A stretch of 64,000 nucleotides of DNA from Colocasia esculenta (lineage: Eukaryota; Streptophyta; Magnoliopsida; Alismatales; Araceae). Of the stretch, positions 24,217 through 36,869 are shown piece by piece. Numbering within the stretch: the stretch's first letter is position 1; every line of letters starts with the position of its first letter. Both the position numbers and the translations under genes were made by a program. The stretch covers positions 88,398,244-88,462,243 of the forward strand of contig CM024763.1 in assembly GCA_014218235.1 (NCBI GenBank). Reading direction: 5' to 3'. The notes under the pieces were generated by a model. The model saw only the letters and a program-made list of their open reading frames with translations, did not search any database and had not been told where the DNA came from.

Positions 24217-24523
24217 TTTTCCCAGAACCTCCGTAAGTCTCTGTACCGTATGGATTCCGTCACGGCAGACCGAGTAGGTTGTACCATCCGTTGACTCGGG
24301 TTTAGCTATCCCATTGCGTGGTGAGTTGGTGAGTTTAGTTGTATCCCGAAGTATCCATATTCCATACAACTAAGATCTCACCTAGAGTGACCCATCATTC
24401 TTTCAATCCACTTAGTTATTTGTGAAACTCCTTAAAACAAGTGTTAAGCATTACAACTTGTGTGAACTCCATTGATTGATTCATATTCTTGTTCGGCTTG
24501 TGTGTTTGCTTGCCTTGTCATAA
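24217..24523 (+). other. Untranslated leader of the family C region
   Basis: No gene or recognised repeat. The segment follows the family B LTR and precedes the first ATG of the family C frame at 24524. Its right half (GTGAAACTCC, AAGCATTACAACTTGTG) is plausible retroelement leader. No primer-binding site could be matched to a known tRNA. Confidence 0.4.
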
Positions 24524-26813
24524 ATGGACTCATATAATCATGTTAAATTCAATTATGTGGACTATGAGGATAGTTTAGATGGCCAATCTGTTCAATCCCA
24601 TTTCTATCCATCTCACCACCGTGAGGGGTATATTTCAACCTCATACGGTTATGTGTGCACACCGCACACTAACCAACTTGATATCCCTTCACATCTAACT
24701 CCAATTAAAACACAGAGAGAGCCTTCGTCCCCACCATGATCCTAATATACAAAATGTCCTGCATGCATTGGATCAACTCACCCCTCAATAATTGAATCTC
24801 ATTCAATCTTTAGTTGAGGGTCTGACTCCTCCTCCTTCTCCCAGGCACCCGCCTTTGTACATTCTGGCAACTTCGCCACCTCCTCCTGTACAACCTTCAC
24901 CTCGACCCCCTGGCCATATGAGTTCCCGTGCTTCAGTCCACACAGACCCACCCTTAGGAAGGCCCATTAATTCACGGCCTCCCTCATGTATATCCTCACA
25001 TGCCCAGCGGCAAACCCACCTATCCAACAAACTGTTCTCCATAAATTGAACAACATGAAGAAACAAATCAATAAACTCTCAAACTTCATGGGTGATCCCG
25101 TTGCCTCTATGCCGGCTCTCCCTCAAATTCATATTCATCCCTTGGAGATGCCAATGTACTGATTGTATAATGGCATGGGCAATCCCCACATTCATGTGAA
25201 AGAATTTCTCTATGAGTCTTCTTGTTGGCAACGAGATCCCATAACTTTGGCATTTCTCTTTAGAAACTCTCTTGACAGCCTTGCACTTGAATGGTTCTAC
25301 TCGTTAGAGCCAAGAGAGGCAGGGGACTTCTACATGCTATGTAAGAAGTTCCTTCAGAAGTACAGGTATCGTGTCAGCCCATCTCTCTCTATCACGGATC
25401 TAGCATCTGAGAAGATGAGGCCTAACAAGGATTTCATCGACTTTGCTGACCGTTGGAGGTCGATGGCCACCAAACTGCAACATGTGCTGTCGGAGTCAGA
25501 GCAGGTCAAAATCATTATTTCCAACTCTACTCTGAGGTTTAAGCATATTCTATCCATGAACCAAATCATTACAATTGAAGAGCTCTATGAGCGTAGATGT
25601 TACATCCAAACACATCTAATGGACTCCCCAATAGTCGGCTTATTTGATCAACAAGTTGGTCCAAGGTTTAACAGATCAGTGGATGCCATCCACCATCCAC
25701 CTTGCCAAACATTCACTTCACATACACCTCCATATACATCCCCATACACCAACATGCCTCCACCCAGGCATCCATTGGTCTGTCCTCCTCGGACGCAACA
25801 AACTCCAACTGGGCCATACAACACCCCTACAACTAAAGAAGCTCCTGTGACATATGTTGCACCTGCTCTGGGACCTATTCACATACCCACCCCTCTACTA
25901 CAACAACAACCTCCACCTCCACCATAGCCAATTGCTCGAGCTAAAGTTGTCAATAACCAACCCCTCCCTGAAGCTACCTGGTGTTATGAGGATGAACCTT
26001 CCAAGGTCATGTTTGTGCGCCATTTACCTACCCCTCCTACACTACCATTCATTACCATTAAACTCTCTACTATTAAATCTCCATCAATCATTACACCTAT
26101 CATCACGCGAACACCATTGGCAACTGAACCTAAGCAAAACCTCCCTATCATACCTCCACTGGCCATACAACCATCCATTCCACCATCCACATCCACCCCC
26201 ATCCAACGAAGCGAGTGCAATCAAGAGCGAACAAAGTCAGCAAGAAAAGGAAGCCTCGGGACCGGGCATGCTTTTTAAAATCCAAGAACATATCCCTCGC
26301 ATGCCGATCATTGTCAAAATACCGGTCATTTTCACTAAGAGGAATTCCTTCCCTCCATTCATGGCTGTCAAGAGGCCCTCTAAAAATATGCCAATCATTC
26401 CAATTGCCAATTCCATTAAACTCCAAATACTCATAGGGAATCTCTCCCTCCATGCTCTCATGACCCCTCGCACCATTGTTGTGAACTTTCCCACTCAAGT
26501 GAAGGGGTCAACCATGAAAATTGCGCTTACACATTCCAAAGCTAAATCCATAGCATACTCAATTACACAAGGGCACGTGCACCTTTCCACATTGCACATT
26601 ATACAATCTTTGGGCACAGACTCTTCTTTGTTGCTTCCAAATCTACCAGTGGAACTCCCCACCATTTCATTTAACTACATTCCAAGGGACTTGCCACTGT
26701 TGCTTGAAACCCCGACGAAAGTCGACAACAGTCCTTTATCCAATGAGAGCCATTCAATTCATGCAAGAAGAGCTAGACCATTCGCCCGTTGGGCGTGTTA
26801 TGTGAGGAAGTAG
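24524..26813 (+). pseudogene. Family C gag region (Ogre/Tat-like), broken
   Basis: The best part, 25163-25927, reads YNGMGNPHIHVKEF, then ALEWFYSLEP and DFIDFADRWRSMATKLQ. This matches the layout of the gag core of Ogre/Tat gypsy elements, with an aromatic W near the middle and the ADRWRS-type motif. The N-terminal part (24524-25150) is split over two or three frames: MDSYNHVKF, then a Pro-rich stretch, then a short KKQINKLSNFMG helix. After 25927 the frame continues past a stop as a Thr/Pro/Ile-rich region and then in a second frame to 26813. I cannot assign that last part: no DTG or DSG protease signature is visible. No LTR belonging to this family was found in the window. Confidence is good for gag of the gypsy superfamily and moderate for the lineage. 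Confidence 0.7.
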
Positions 26814-27096
26814 ATGAGGGTCAAACAGCCGACTCCCAAGCGGAAGCCTAAATGCCGGGCAAGGTAAAAGACCAGGGGATCTACACCTCCCTCATCTACA
26901 TCATTCACATCCTCTTTTGTGCTGCTTAGCACCTTCTCGTGGGTTCTACACATTCCCTCCCCATGGAAGGCTCTTTATTTCCACCTTTTCTATGATCCAC
27001 TATCTTGTACTGGGCATTGCGTCCCTTTTTGTACTATGTATTCTCCGCCTCATGCCTCTCGTGGCACATCGTTAAGTTCCCACCATTCTCCCCTCC

Positions 27097-27266
27097 GTGC
27101 CCCACATGGCACACCACATTGTTTTCACCCTCCTCTCCATGCCCCTCATGGCATATCTCCTTGTAGTGCCCCACATGGCACGTTTCCGTCTAGTGCCTCA
27201 CCTGGCACGTCTCCATCTTGTGCCCCATTCAGCACGTCTCCTTCTCGTGCCCCACATGGTGCACCT
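27097..27266 (+). repeat. Short minisatellite of GTGCCCCACATGGCAC units
   Basis: At least six degenerate units of about 24 bp carry the partial palindrome GTGCCCCACATGGCAC followed by CTCC or TTCCG spacers. The open frames across it are repeat artefacts. It lies in family C-type DNA just left of the family A composite. Confidence 0.7.
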
Positions 27267-27350
27267 TCCTTTTCGGCCCCTCGCGGCTCGTTTCTACCTT
27301 TCTCTCCTTCGGACCCTTCGGATTCCTTTCTTTTTACTCGGCACCGTGCC
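27265..27350 (+). repeat. Left copy of an 86-bp direct repeat flanking the composite
   Basis: 27265-27350 (CCTTCCTTTTCGGCCCC to GGCACCGTGCC) recurs at 42588-42673 with a handful of substitutions. The left copy stops exactly at the LTR start, 27351. The right copy begins where the truncated pol ends and continues into further flank. Confidence 0.85.
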
Positions 27351-29662
27351 TGTAACGGCCCTCCTTATACCGGTACGATTATACCAATCCACATCGGTAT
27401 AATGAATGTCGTCACAGTGGGACGTTGACCCAACAATTACAATAAGCTGAGATGTACACAAATATTGACATGGAACAGCGGAATTAAAAAGAACTAAATA
27501 TCATTCTTATTCCAACTTCATCATTAAATATCCACAGTCTATATAGCATTTAAAGAAAAAACTAAAGTCCACATAATTACAATTCTAAATCAAATTACAT
27601 TGTTCAGATGAGATATATCACTTATTCATTACATACTTATAAAAAGGAAAATACAATGAAGGGATCCCCACAATAAATGCTACTCCTCTCGCTCGGAGTC
27701 ACTCCTAACTATCTCCTCAGAAGAAGTGGAGACACCTGCACCCGTACGCCAAAGCAAGAATGAGTCTAAAGAGACCCAGCAAGCAATCCATATACATCAT
27801 CCTTACACACATCATATGTACACGCTAACATTCAATGGAAGTAATTCACACATGTAGCATGGTTCACACAATTTGAACTACTAAGCATGGAACTTATAGC
27901 ATTAGAGGCCCATTACACATGCTTTATTTTACTTTCAACAATTAAATATAGAACCTAAAACATGATTTCTACACATTTTAATTAACATGCTTAAGCAATT
28001 CAAAACCCATTCAAATCATATTACAATGTACACAACCTAAACATGGAATTACAGATAATGTAAGCATCACACCTAGCATGGATTCTATTTTAACTCTCAT
28101 GGATTTACTACAATTATATGCACCATTTACTTGCTGTTTTAACATAAATTAAACATAATTACAATGTTTTACATTTGTTCACATGCTAACACATTCACAT
28201 ACTCATTTACACCTTGCACATTTCACAATTCACTTACACTTATTCACATCTTCACATTTAAATGCCATGACACATAGTCCAAACCACCACTAGAAGGACA
28301 CACATAACACATACACTTATCCATCACCTAAGCAATGTAGTAATGGATCTTGGTTAACTGCGTAGAACCGGGAGAAGCACTCTCCACCCTAACCAGTGGT
28401 ATTTGTCCACCTCCAGGATTTCATCCTATTTTCCCTTAGGATAATACACACATTGAACTTTCCCGTAGGGACTTTACTATGGTACAGTTCCACAGACCTC
28501 TATGGTAGCAGTGTCACACATGGCATAGTTTACACACTTTTCATATTATTCTCATTGTTCATAATATTCACATGCACTAAATTACACCATTGCACTCACT
28601 TGTACACAATTACCTAGTTTTCAGTTTATCTAATAATATGCTACTATTCACAGTGTTAAACAGATCACAAACTTAATCCTAGTCATGCTGCAATTTACTA
28701 AATTATAAACAATCACATTAAGCATACTCAACATGGTCGTTTTTCTATATTAAATCCAAAATAACACTTTAAGTTAACCAATAAGTACCAAATGTTTACC
28801 ACAAACTACTTACAGGTTAATCATCGCACCTAAAAATTTTCAGATTTTTCGAAAACCTACACAAATTATAATAATTAGAACGAGCATTCTACAGATTTAC
28901 TAAGAAACCTAATTAACATAGTTTACAGTATTACAGATGTATTTAGTAGTTCCAGAATATGTATTTAATAGTCCTGTGATCATATAAAATTTCTGACATG
29001 TTCACATGCAACCATACATCTTATTTGTAATTAAAACAGGTAATTCATGCTCACTGTTCTATTTCCAAAAATTCTAATAATTTGCACAGTAAGCAGAAAT
29101 TCATTCAATTCTCATGATGTGACCTAACATATGTATATGACCCACAAAAATTTTCTGAAGCTTTAGATTAACATGGATCTATGTAAACAGTAATTAATAA
29201 GGTTAAATCATGCATAACATTTTATTTCAGAAATTTTAATAATTAGTACAGTGTATGAAAATTCAACATAATCACATGGCATGTTCTACTGGACATACTT
29301 GACCATATAAAATTTCTACAGCATATACTCATGTTCAGAAATCCGGGGAATATGCCATAGGGATCAGACCTGCATTTAGTCAAACGCCTGATGAACTTGG
29401 CGGCACAGGTACTGCCGCCAACATGAATTAACGACACAAAAGGTGGCCGCCAACACTGGATCTTAACGGCATCAGATGCTGCCATTAAGTTCTTGTCTGT
29501 GCAAACATAGACAAAATGCAGAAACAATGGTGAATGGAGGTTCCAGGACATGAGTAAAAATCTGTAAAATTCCTAGGACCTACTAGACATGGGTAGGGAC
29601 GATATATACAGGTTACTTGCCTCTTAAAAATTGCTAGATGCGATTAATTTGTCGGAGAAGCT

Positions 29663-32604
29663 TGATAACTGCACAATTTTCAGTGTTAAATTTCATACAT
29701 ATAGTTGAGTTTAGACATTTGTTGTCTATAAATAACATACAGTTTGATTTTAATTTTCATTCTATTCATGTATTGGTTTTTGAACATATTAGTTGATAAT
29801 GAGTTAAAATACACGTTAAATTTTCATTCAATAAGTCACTGATATTTTTTCAGATTGACTAATCATGTTCATTTTTCTTTTCATAAATACATTTTGAAAA
29901 ATAAAAGATCTTTGTAAATAATATTGTATATAAATAATATTTTTTGTCAATATTTTGTTAGTAGTAGATAGATATCATCTTGTAAATAAATAAGAGTTTT
30001 TTATTTACCCCACCCAATCCCATTAAATAAATAAACATTTTTTAACACCCCACCACAGCCTACGCACTCCACTTAACCCTTTTTTGTCTTCTTTTCTTCC
30101 CCACCAGGTCGTGTGAAGCTGTTGGAAGCAGCTGGAAGCAGGGGGAGGTGCAAGAGGAGCTGAGGTGGTCTGCTGGCACGTGAGGAGAGCAGGGGCGCGA
30201 TGGGTGCGTGAGCAGCTTTGCTGTGCGGGCTGCTGTAAATCTGACGTTGGAGTTCGGATCTGCTGGCGTCTGGCCATGCAGAGCAGCTGGAAGTAGGGGG
30301 AGGCACAAGAGGAGATGAGGTGGCTGCTGGGTGTGTGGCAGAGCTGGTGTGGCCAGATCCGGTGCGATGTAGCTGCAGAGGCCTGCAGATCCAACGGAGG
30401 CGGTGCGTTCGAAGCAAATCAGCCCGTGCGAAGCAGAGGCTCGTGAGGAGCTTGTGTGAGGCCGGAGGCTCGTATGTGCGGATCAGAGGCGGGAAGAGGA
30501 GCTGGAGCGTGGCGATTTGGGGCATGCAGAGCCAGCGTTTGGAAGGATCTTGGAGCCTATATAAAGACCCCAAGGTCCTCAAAACGAGGGATTGGCTAAT
30601 TCGATTGTTAGGGGCAGGAGAGTTAGTTCGTTTTTTTTTTTCTGTTGGGTTTTCCTTTCCTTGTTCTGTGTGAGTTCCGAGTGCTTCTTCCTTTCTTCTA
30701 GGGGATCTTTTCCACTTTTTTTTTGTGCAATTTGTTGAGAGATTGATCCAGGGGAAGTTATTGTTCCATTTCTTTTGCGTTTATATTGTTCATTTCTACT
30801 GTGTTAGATGGTTCGATCCAGTGCATTTGTTCAGTTCTTCCCTTCTTAATTTAATGGTTGGGCAGTGAAAGATTGTTCGGCATCCAGGAGTTAGTATTTG
30901 GAAATTATCTGCCATTTTTTCTTCTGTGTTTTCCTTTCAGCATGTGTAGGAGAGTTTGATTTTTTTTGGGGGGGGGGGGGGGTGGGGTTAGTTCAGATTT
31001 TTGGGTTTTTCTTCATCTATTCCAAGAGCTTCTCTGGTTCGGCTGCTGGAGTTTATTTTGTATTTTTTTTTTTTGGATTTCCTTTCTTCTGTGCTTAGGA
31101 GTTCGACATCTGGCAGTTTGAATTTTCCTTTCTTCTTGTTCAGCATTTATGATAGCTCGACTCTAGCGGAGGGCGATTGAGATTTGTTTTTTTGGGGTTT
31201 TTCTTTTCTTTGCCGAAGGTTGGGCAGGGAGAGATGGTTCTGTAGTAAGGGTTCTACTGCTGTGATTTGTTTTGAGATTTCTTCATCTCTTTCAGGAATT
31301 CAACTGTTTGGAGGGGGCTGCTGTGATTTTTTTTCTTTTCTGAGTTCAGATTCTCTGTTTCAGCTGTCTGGATGGTGATCCAGGGGCAATTGCTTTGTCC
31401 ATTTCTTCTGCATTACTTTGTCCATTTCTTATGTGTTTTTTCTTCTTTCTGCTGCTGTGAGGAGGACGATTGTTGGCGATTTCTTCTGTTCATCCGGAGG
31501 GCGATTGCAATTTTGTGGGCTTCTTCTTTATTGCTGGAAGGGGAATCGAGGGGATCCTTCTTCTGTGATTCTGGTCGATTGTGAGAGATTGGTGGCGGCT
31601 AGCATCTGGTGCGCCTGAGGAATCCGGCGTCATGTGCAGCAGAGAAGGCATATAGCGACCAGGAACTTCTCCTTTTCTTGGTTAGTTCTGTGTCTGTCTG
31701 GTGTCTAGGAGGGCGGCGATGTCCAGAAAATTTCTGGAGGTAGCAGTAAGCGTTTGAAAGATTAGGGAGCTTGGTTCATCTTCTGTTTTTATTTCTTGGA
31801 GATTTTTATTTCGATTAGTGTTCTTCTTCTCTTTGGACAGGTCAGGAGTTTGATGTTGCAAGTGATATTTCGTTATTTGACTTGTTCTTCATCCCTCGAA
31901 CTGTGAGGGTATAGTGCATTGCTTATAGTTTATATTGCTCTCAATAGAAAGAATGCTTAATTTGATCTGTCATTGAGAGTTGTAGTTCAGTTTTAATACA
32001 TTGAGAATTTCAATCGTGTTGGTGCTTATTTCTGTTCTTATTTTCTGTCCGATCCGTAAGGGTTTTGATTCGGTGGTTGTAGAGAGCAATTCTTGTTGAC
32101 TATTCATCGCCTCAGCTGTAGGGGTACATTGGTTTGATAATGTTCTTTTGAGAATTCTTGTTCTATCGTCTTTTCATCTTCTGAAGTTTCAATTCATCTT
32201 AGAATTAGAAGTGCATCCTTGTGTTTCTAGTTTAGATTGTTGATTAGCTGTTCGATCCCTCAATTGAGAGGGTACAGTGATACCATGTTTTGCTAATTTC
32301 AATTCTGTTTGTCCTTTCATTAAGATTGACATGTTGAGTTGTGAGGGATTTGATTGGTGTTGTTTTCAGAATTGATTCTAATGCAGTGTTATTTTAGTTA
32401 AAAGTGTCTGTTAGAGTTGTTTCAAGTCAAAGTAGTTTAAATCAAGCTTTATTCAGCCTCTTCGTGGATATGACCTGCTCTCACCACTTTATTAGTTCAT
32501 CTTTGCAATTTTAATTTTGTGAGACAGTTTAGAGAAGGTGAGCATCTTGACTTGTGCAAGGAACTCCGGACAACGAAAGTGTACAGTCAACAATGCCGCG
32601 TTCA
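29663..32604. mobile_element. Solo LTR of an unidentified retroelement (2,942 bp)
   Basis: Comparison with LTR2 shows an exact insertion bounded by TGATAACTGC and GCCGCGTTCA (TG...CA), with a perfect 5-bp target duplication AAGCT at 29658-29662 and 32605-32609. No coding domain, primer-binding site, polypurine tract or internal direct terminal repeat is seen, so a solo LTR left by LTR-LTR recombination is the simplest reading. A TATA box (TATATAAAG, 30558-30566) suggests plus-strand transcription with a GA/GC-rich upstream part and a 2-kb T-rich downstream part. The latter repeats the motif ATCCCTC...GAGGGTA near 31893 and 32251. A G run of about 14 lies near 30970. Confidence 0.88.
30558..30566 (+). 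promoter_or_regulatory. TATA box of the solo LTR
   Basis: TATATAAAG is followed about 30 bp downstream by CCTCAAAACGAGG, a plausible transcription start region. The call is inferred from sequence and position only. Confidence 0.5.
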
Positions 32605-33341
32605 AAGCTCTCCTCGGCCAAGCCAAGAAGTCGTCCAATCTCCCCTCGATCCGGCTTCTGTGTTGATGGACGAAGCACGCCGGAGTCGGGGAAGCCTTCC
32701 TCGATGTTCAAAGAGTCTCCCGGTCGATGAAGATCGCCAGGAAATGCACCAAGTCGCCCGATCCAAAGCCTCAAAGTTCAGGTTTCGCACACAGATTCTA
32801 GGGTTTTTGACAAAAAGCCAAAAGGACCCAATTGCACCTTAGAGAAGGTATTTTATAGGCTAAAGGGATTAGGGATGCGTTTAGAAGGGTATCTAACCGT
32901 TGGAAGATGGTTTCCAAAAACTGGGGCGAACAAATCGTGAGCGTTTCTGGATCTGAAACCACAACAAATCTGGGAGATAGACGTCCACATACCTGGCCAC
33001 CTACCAGGAGTTAACGTCCATCAATCTGGACGCTAACATCCCCATGCATGTTGACGCCAACTGGTCTTTCGGCCAGAACATAAAAATTGTGCAAACATTC
33101 ATGCTTACTCTACATATATATAAAGTAATGTATATTTAAATACCATATGCACAACTAAATAAAAGCAATATGTACACATAATTGAACACATATATATATA
33201 CATATACACATGTGCACATATGTATATATATACAAACATTCAAACAATACATGACCAAACTCCAAAAAGAAAAAGGCAAAATTCGAGGGCCTTACACCCC
33301 CTCCCCCTTAAAGAAACTTCGTTCTCAAAGTTAGACCGACA

Positions 33342-36300
33342 CTATTCAAACAATTGGGAATACTTCTTCATCATATCATCCTCAAGCTCCCAAGTAGCCT
33401 CCTTTCGCGAGAAGTTCCGCCATAGCACCTTCACGAACGCAATACTCTTGTTCCGGAGATGCTGAACCTTCCGATCATGAATAGTTACTGGTTGCTCAAC
33501 ATACGACAGATCTGGCTAGATCTCCACTGGCTTGTGACTAATAGCATAAGATGGATCTCGGACATATATCCTAAGCATATATACATGGAATACAAGATGA
33601 ACACTAGCTAACGACGGAGGTAAAGCTAGCTCATATGCCACGTTGCCCAAACGTCTGAGAATCTCACACGGGACAATGAATCTAGGACTTAATTTGTTAT
33701 GCTTGCCAAATCTGACAGCACCTCGAGTAGGCGAAATCTTCAAAAAGATATGCTCGCCAACCTCGAACTCCAAATTCTTCCTTCTATTGTCGGCGTAACT
33801 CTTCTGCCTATCTTGCGCCACAACAAGCCTCTTCCTGATAAGCTGGATCTTATCCAAAGTCTCCTGAACTAATTCCTGACCGATCAACTGTCTATCACCA
33901 GTCTCCTCCCAACATAAAGGAGATCTACAAGGCCATCCATACAATGCCTAAAATGGAGCCATACAAATACTCGCATGAAAGTTGTTGTTATATGCGAACT
34001 CCACAAGCGGTAAATGACGCTCCCAATCATTCTTCCAATCCAGCACACACGCTCTCAACATATCCTCGAGCGTCTGGATAGTCCTCTCGGATTGTCCATC
34101 TGTTTGGGGATGGAACACCGAACTAAGCTTCAACTCAGAACCTAATGCATCCTGAATACCCTTCCACAGCCTCGAAGTAAATCTCGGATCTTGATTCGAA
34201 ATGATCAACTTCGGCACACCATGCAATCTAATAATGCTACTAACATACAACCTAGCTAAACTCTCAACCGACTGCTTCTTCTGCATAGGTATGAAATGCG
34301 CAGTCTTAGAGAATCTATCTACAATTACCCAAATCGAGTCATTGCCCCACCTTGATCTGGGCAAACCCGTTACAAAATCCATAGTGACAGCCTCCCACTT
34401 CCATACTGGGATTTCCATCTTTTGCATAAGACCAGATGGTCGCTGCCGCTCGGTCTTCACTTGCTGGCATACTAAACACCTGGATACAAAATCTGCTACA
34501 TCCTTCATCATGCCAGACCACCAAAATTATCTCTTCAAATCTTGGTACATCTTAGTGTTTCCCGGATGAATAGAGAATCTAGACCTATGAGCTTCTTCTA
34601 AAACATGCTCACGAACATCCACTATATAGGGAACACAAACTCGGTGATGGAATCTAATCACACCATCCTCATCACGAGCAATGCCCGCCTTGCCCACTAA
34701 CTCCTGGAGTCTAGGGTCGGCCTTCTGTTGCTCGATCACCTTATCCAAAACAGTGGACCAAATGGACAACTGAGCTACAAAAGCCTGACATAATGGCTCT
34801 ATCTCAGTCATCGCACACGCAGCATCCTCCAACATCTTCCAATCTTGCTGGAGTAAAGACCTCTTCCGGCTAAGAGCATCTGCTACGACATTCGCCTTCC
34901 CTGGATGATACTGAAGATCAAAGTCGTAGTCCTTGAGGAACTCAATCCATCTTCTCTGCTGGAGGTTTAATTCCTTTTGTGAGAAGAGATACCTCAAGCT
35001 CTTATGGTCAGTGAACACCTCAAATCTGACACCATAAAGATAGTGTCTCCAGATCTTTAGTGCATGAACCACTGCCGTAAGCTCCAAATCATGAGTTGGA
35101 TAGTTACGCTCATGCTCCTTCAATTGACGAGAAGCATACGCCACTACCCTTCCCTGCTGCATTAATACACAGCCTAAACCAATCCGAGATGCATCCGAGT
35201 AAATGGCAAAACCCTCATCACCACTTGGCAAAACCAATACTGGAGCAAATGTGAGCTTAGCCTTCAATAATTGAAAGCTACTCTCACACTCCTTAGACCA
35301 AACAAACTTCACACCCTTCCTGGTTAGCTTAGTCAAAGGTGCAGCGATAGATCCAAATCCCTCAATGAATCGCCGATAATAACCCGCTAAACCAAGGAAA
35401 CTACGAATCTCCAATGGGGTCCTGGGAATCTCCTAATCTAACACAGCATGGACCTTCATTCGATCAACAGCTACACCAGCACTGGAAATAACATGCCCAA
35501 GGAAATGAACCTCGCGCATCCAGAAATCGCACTTGCTGAATTTTGCATATAGCTTGTGCTCTCGGAGAACTTCTAACACTACCCTCAAATGCTGACGGTG
35601 TGTGGCCTCATCCAGAGAATAGACCAACACATCATCGATGAACACTACAACAAAACTATCTAAGTAAGGTCTAAACACCTTGTTCATGAGATCCATGAAT
35701 GCTGCAGGGGCGTTGGTCAGACTAAAAGGAAGAACTAAAAACTCATAATGTCCGTAACGGGTCCTAAAGGCCGTCTTGAACACATCCTCACTCCTAATCC
35801 TCAACTGGCGATAGCCAAACCGCAGATCAATCTTGGAAAAGACCGATGCATTCTGCAACTGGTCAAAGAGATCATCAATCTGCAGTAAGGGATACCTATT
35901 CTTTATAGTCACTTGGTTGAGCTTCCTATAATCAATGCAGAACCGAAGTGACCCATCTTTCTTCTTTACGAATAATACAGGTGCGCCCCAAGGAGAAACA
36001 CTAGGGCGAATAAATCCCTTATCCAGTAAATCTTGCAATTGCTTCCTTAACTCAACTAACTCCGCAGGTGCCATCCGATATGGAGCCTTTGAGATAGGAG
36101 AGGTGCTCGGAAGCAACTCCATGGTAAACTCTATCTCTCTAATCGGTGGCAATCCAGACAAATCGTCGGGAAAAATGTCTGGAAACTCCTGCACCACATC
36201 AATCTCCATTAGAGTAGGTGACTCATCAGCCTTTGGTACTAATACCACGCTAGCAAGAAAAGCGTCACAACCCTTGTTAACCATCCTCATCGCCTTCATG

Positions 36301-36812
36301 GCGGAGATAACAAACCTTCCCGCTAAGTTCCTTGGCAAGGGATGTGAAAACTCATCCTCACCAGGAATACGGAAAGTGATCTTCTTCCCTCGACAATCAA
36401 CCAAAGCATAGTGCTCCTCTAACCAATCCAGACCAAGAATTGCATCATAGTCCTTCATCTTTAGAAAGAAGAAACACCCATCTAAGACTCGATCCTCAAT
36501 GCGCACAGATAACGATGGGATACACTTCCTAGTCGATACCGTTCCCGCAAGCGTGTGCACAGACAAAGGAACCTCTAACTCCTCAGCCTCTAATCTTGAC
36601 TCTACAGCTAACTGCCTAGCAAACCACTCGGAAATGAACGAATCAGTGGCACCCGTATCAAACAAAGCCCGAGCATGCACACCCATGAAAAGAACCGTAC
36701 CTTCGGTGACATTATCTGCATGCTCAGCATCCTCTCGTGCTAGGGCAAACACTCGAGCTTGGGCTCGAGGCCTTCTTGGTCTTCCTATAGCTGGCGCTGC
36801 TGCTGCTACCAC
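33342..36812 (-). pseudogene. Family A pol: protease, RT, RNase H, integrase, chromodomain
   Basis: Polyprotein of a Tekay/Del-like chromovirus, read leftward. The aspartic protease shows LFDTGATDSFIS. Reverse transcriptase shows VKKKDGSLRFCIDYRKLN, the catalytic FIDDVLVYS and FLGHVIS. RNase H shows YSDASRIGLG, the ELTAVVHALK helix and FTDHKSL. Integrase keeps the CLVCQQV zinc residues, TMDF, a second-Asp region with ISNQDPRF (Asp of the usual SDRD replaced by Asn) and DGQSERT. The chromodomain shows VKVLWRNFSREEATWELED. At least four in-frame stops interrupt one otherwise continuous frame: near 35433 (Trp to TAG), 34527, 33945 and 33516. The last coincides with the TAG in the element at 11504. 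The reading frame is otherwise well kept, suggesting decay after insertion plus one inherited stop. Confidence 0.92.
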
Positions 36813-36869
36813 TGTTGGGGCTGGCGCTCCAAGCTGGACTCCCCGCTGAAGTCTAGGGTAGTCCCAGAT

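Larger units (their letters stand above)
27351..33296 (-). repeat. LTR1 (3' LTR) of the family A composite, split by an insertion
   Basis: On the plus strand it begins TGTAACGGCCCTCC and ends ATTCGAGGGCCTTACA. Without the insertion and its duplicated target (29663-32609) it measures about 3.0 kb and pairs with LTR2. It holds the family's hairpin array (TTGGCGGCA, TGCCGCCAA, TTAACGGCA) at 29395-29490. A polypurine tract, seen as CCCCCTCCCCCTT on the plus strand, adjoins its right end. Confidence 0.9.

Noticed and set aside
30023..30673. Several frames of 80-170 codons around 30.0-30.7 kb, considered as a host gene
   Set aside because: They lie inside a unit with retroelement termini and target duplication, overlap on both strands and match no family.
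35935..36411. A plus-strand frame of 158 codons
   Set aside because: Antisense shadow of the family A protease and reverse transcriptase region.
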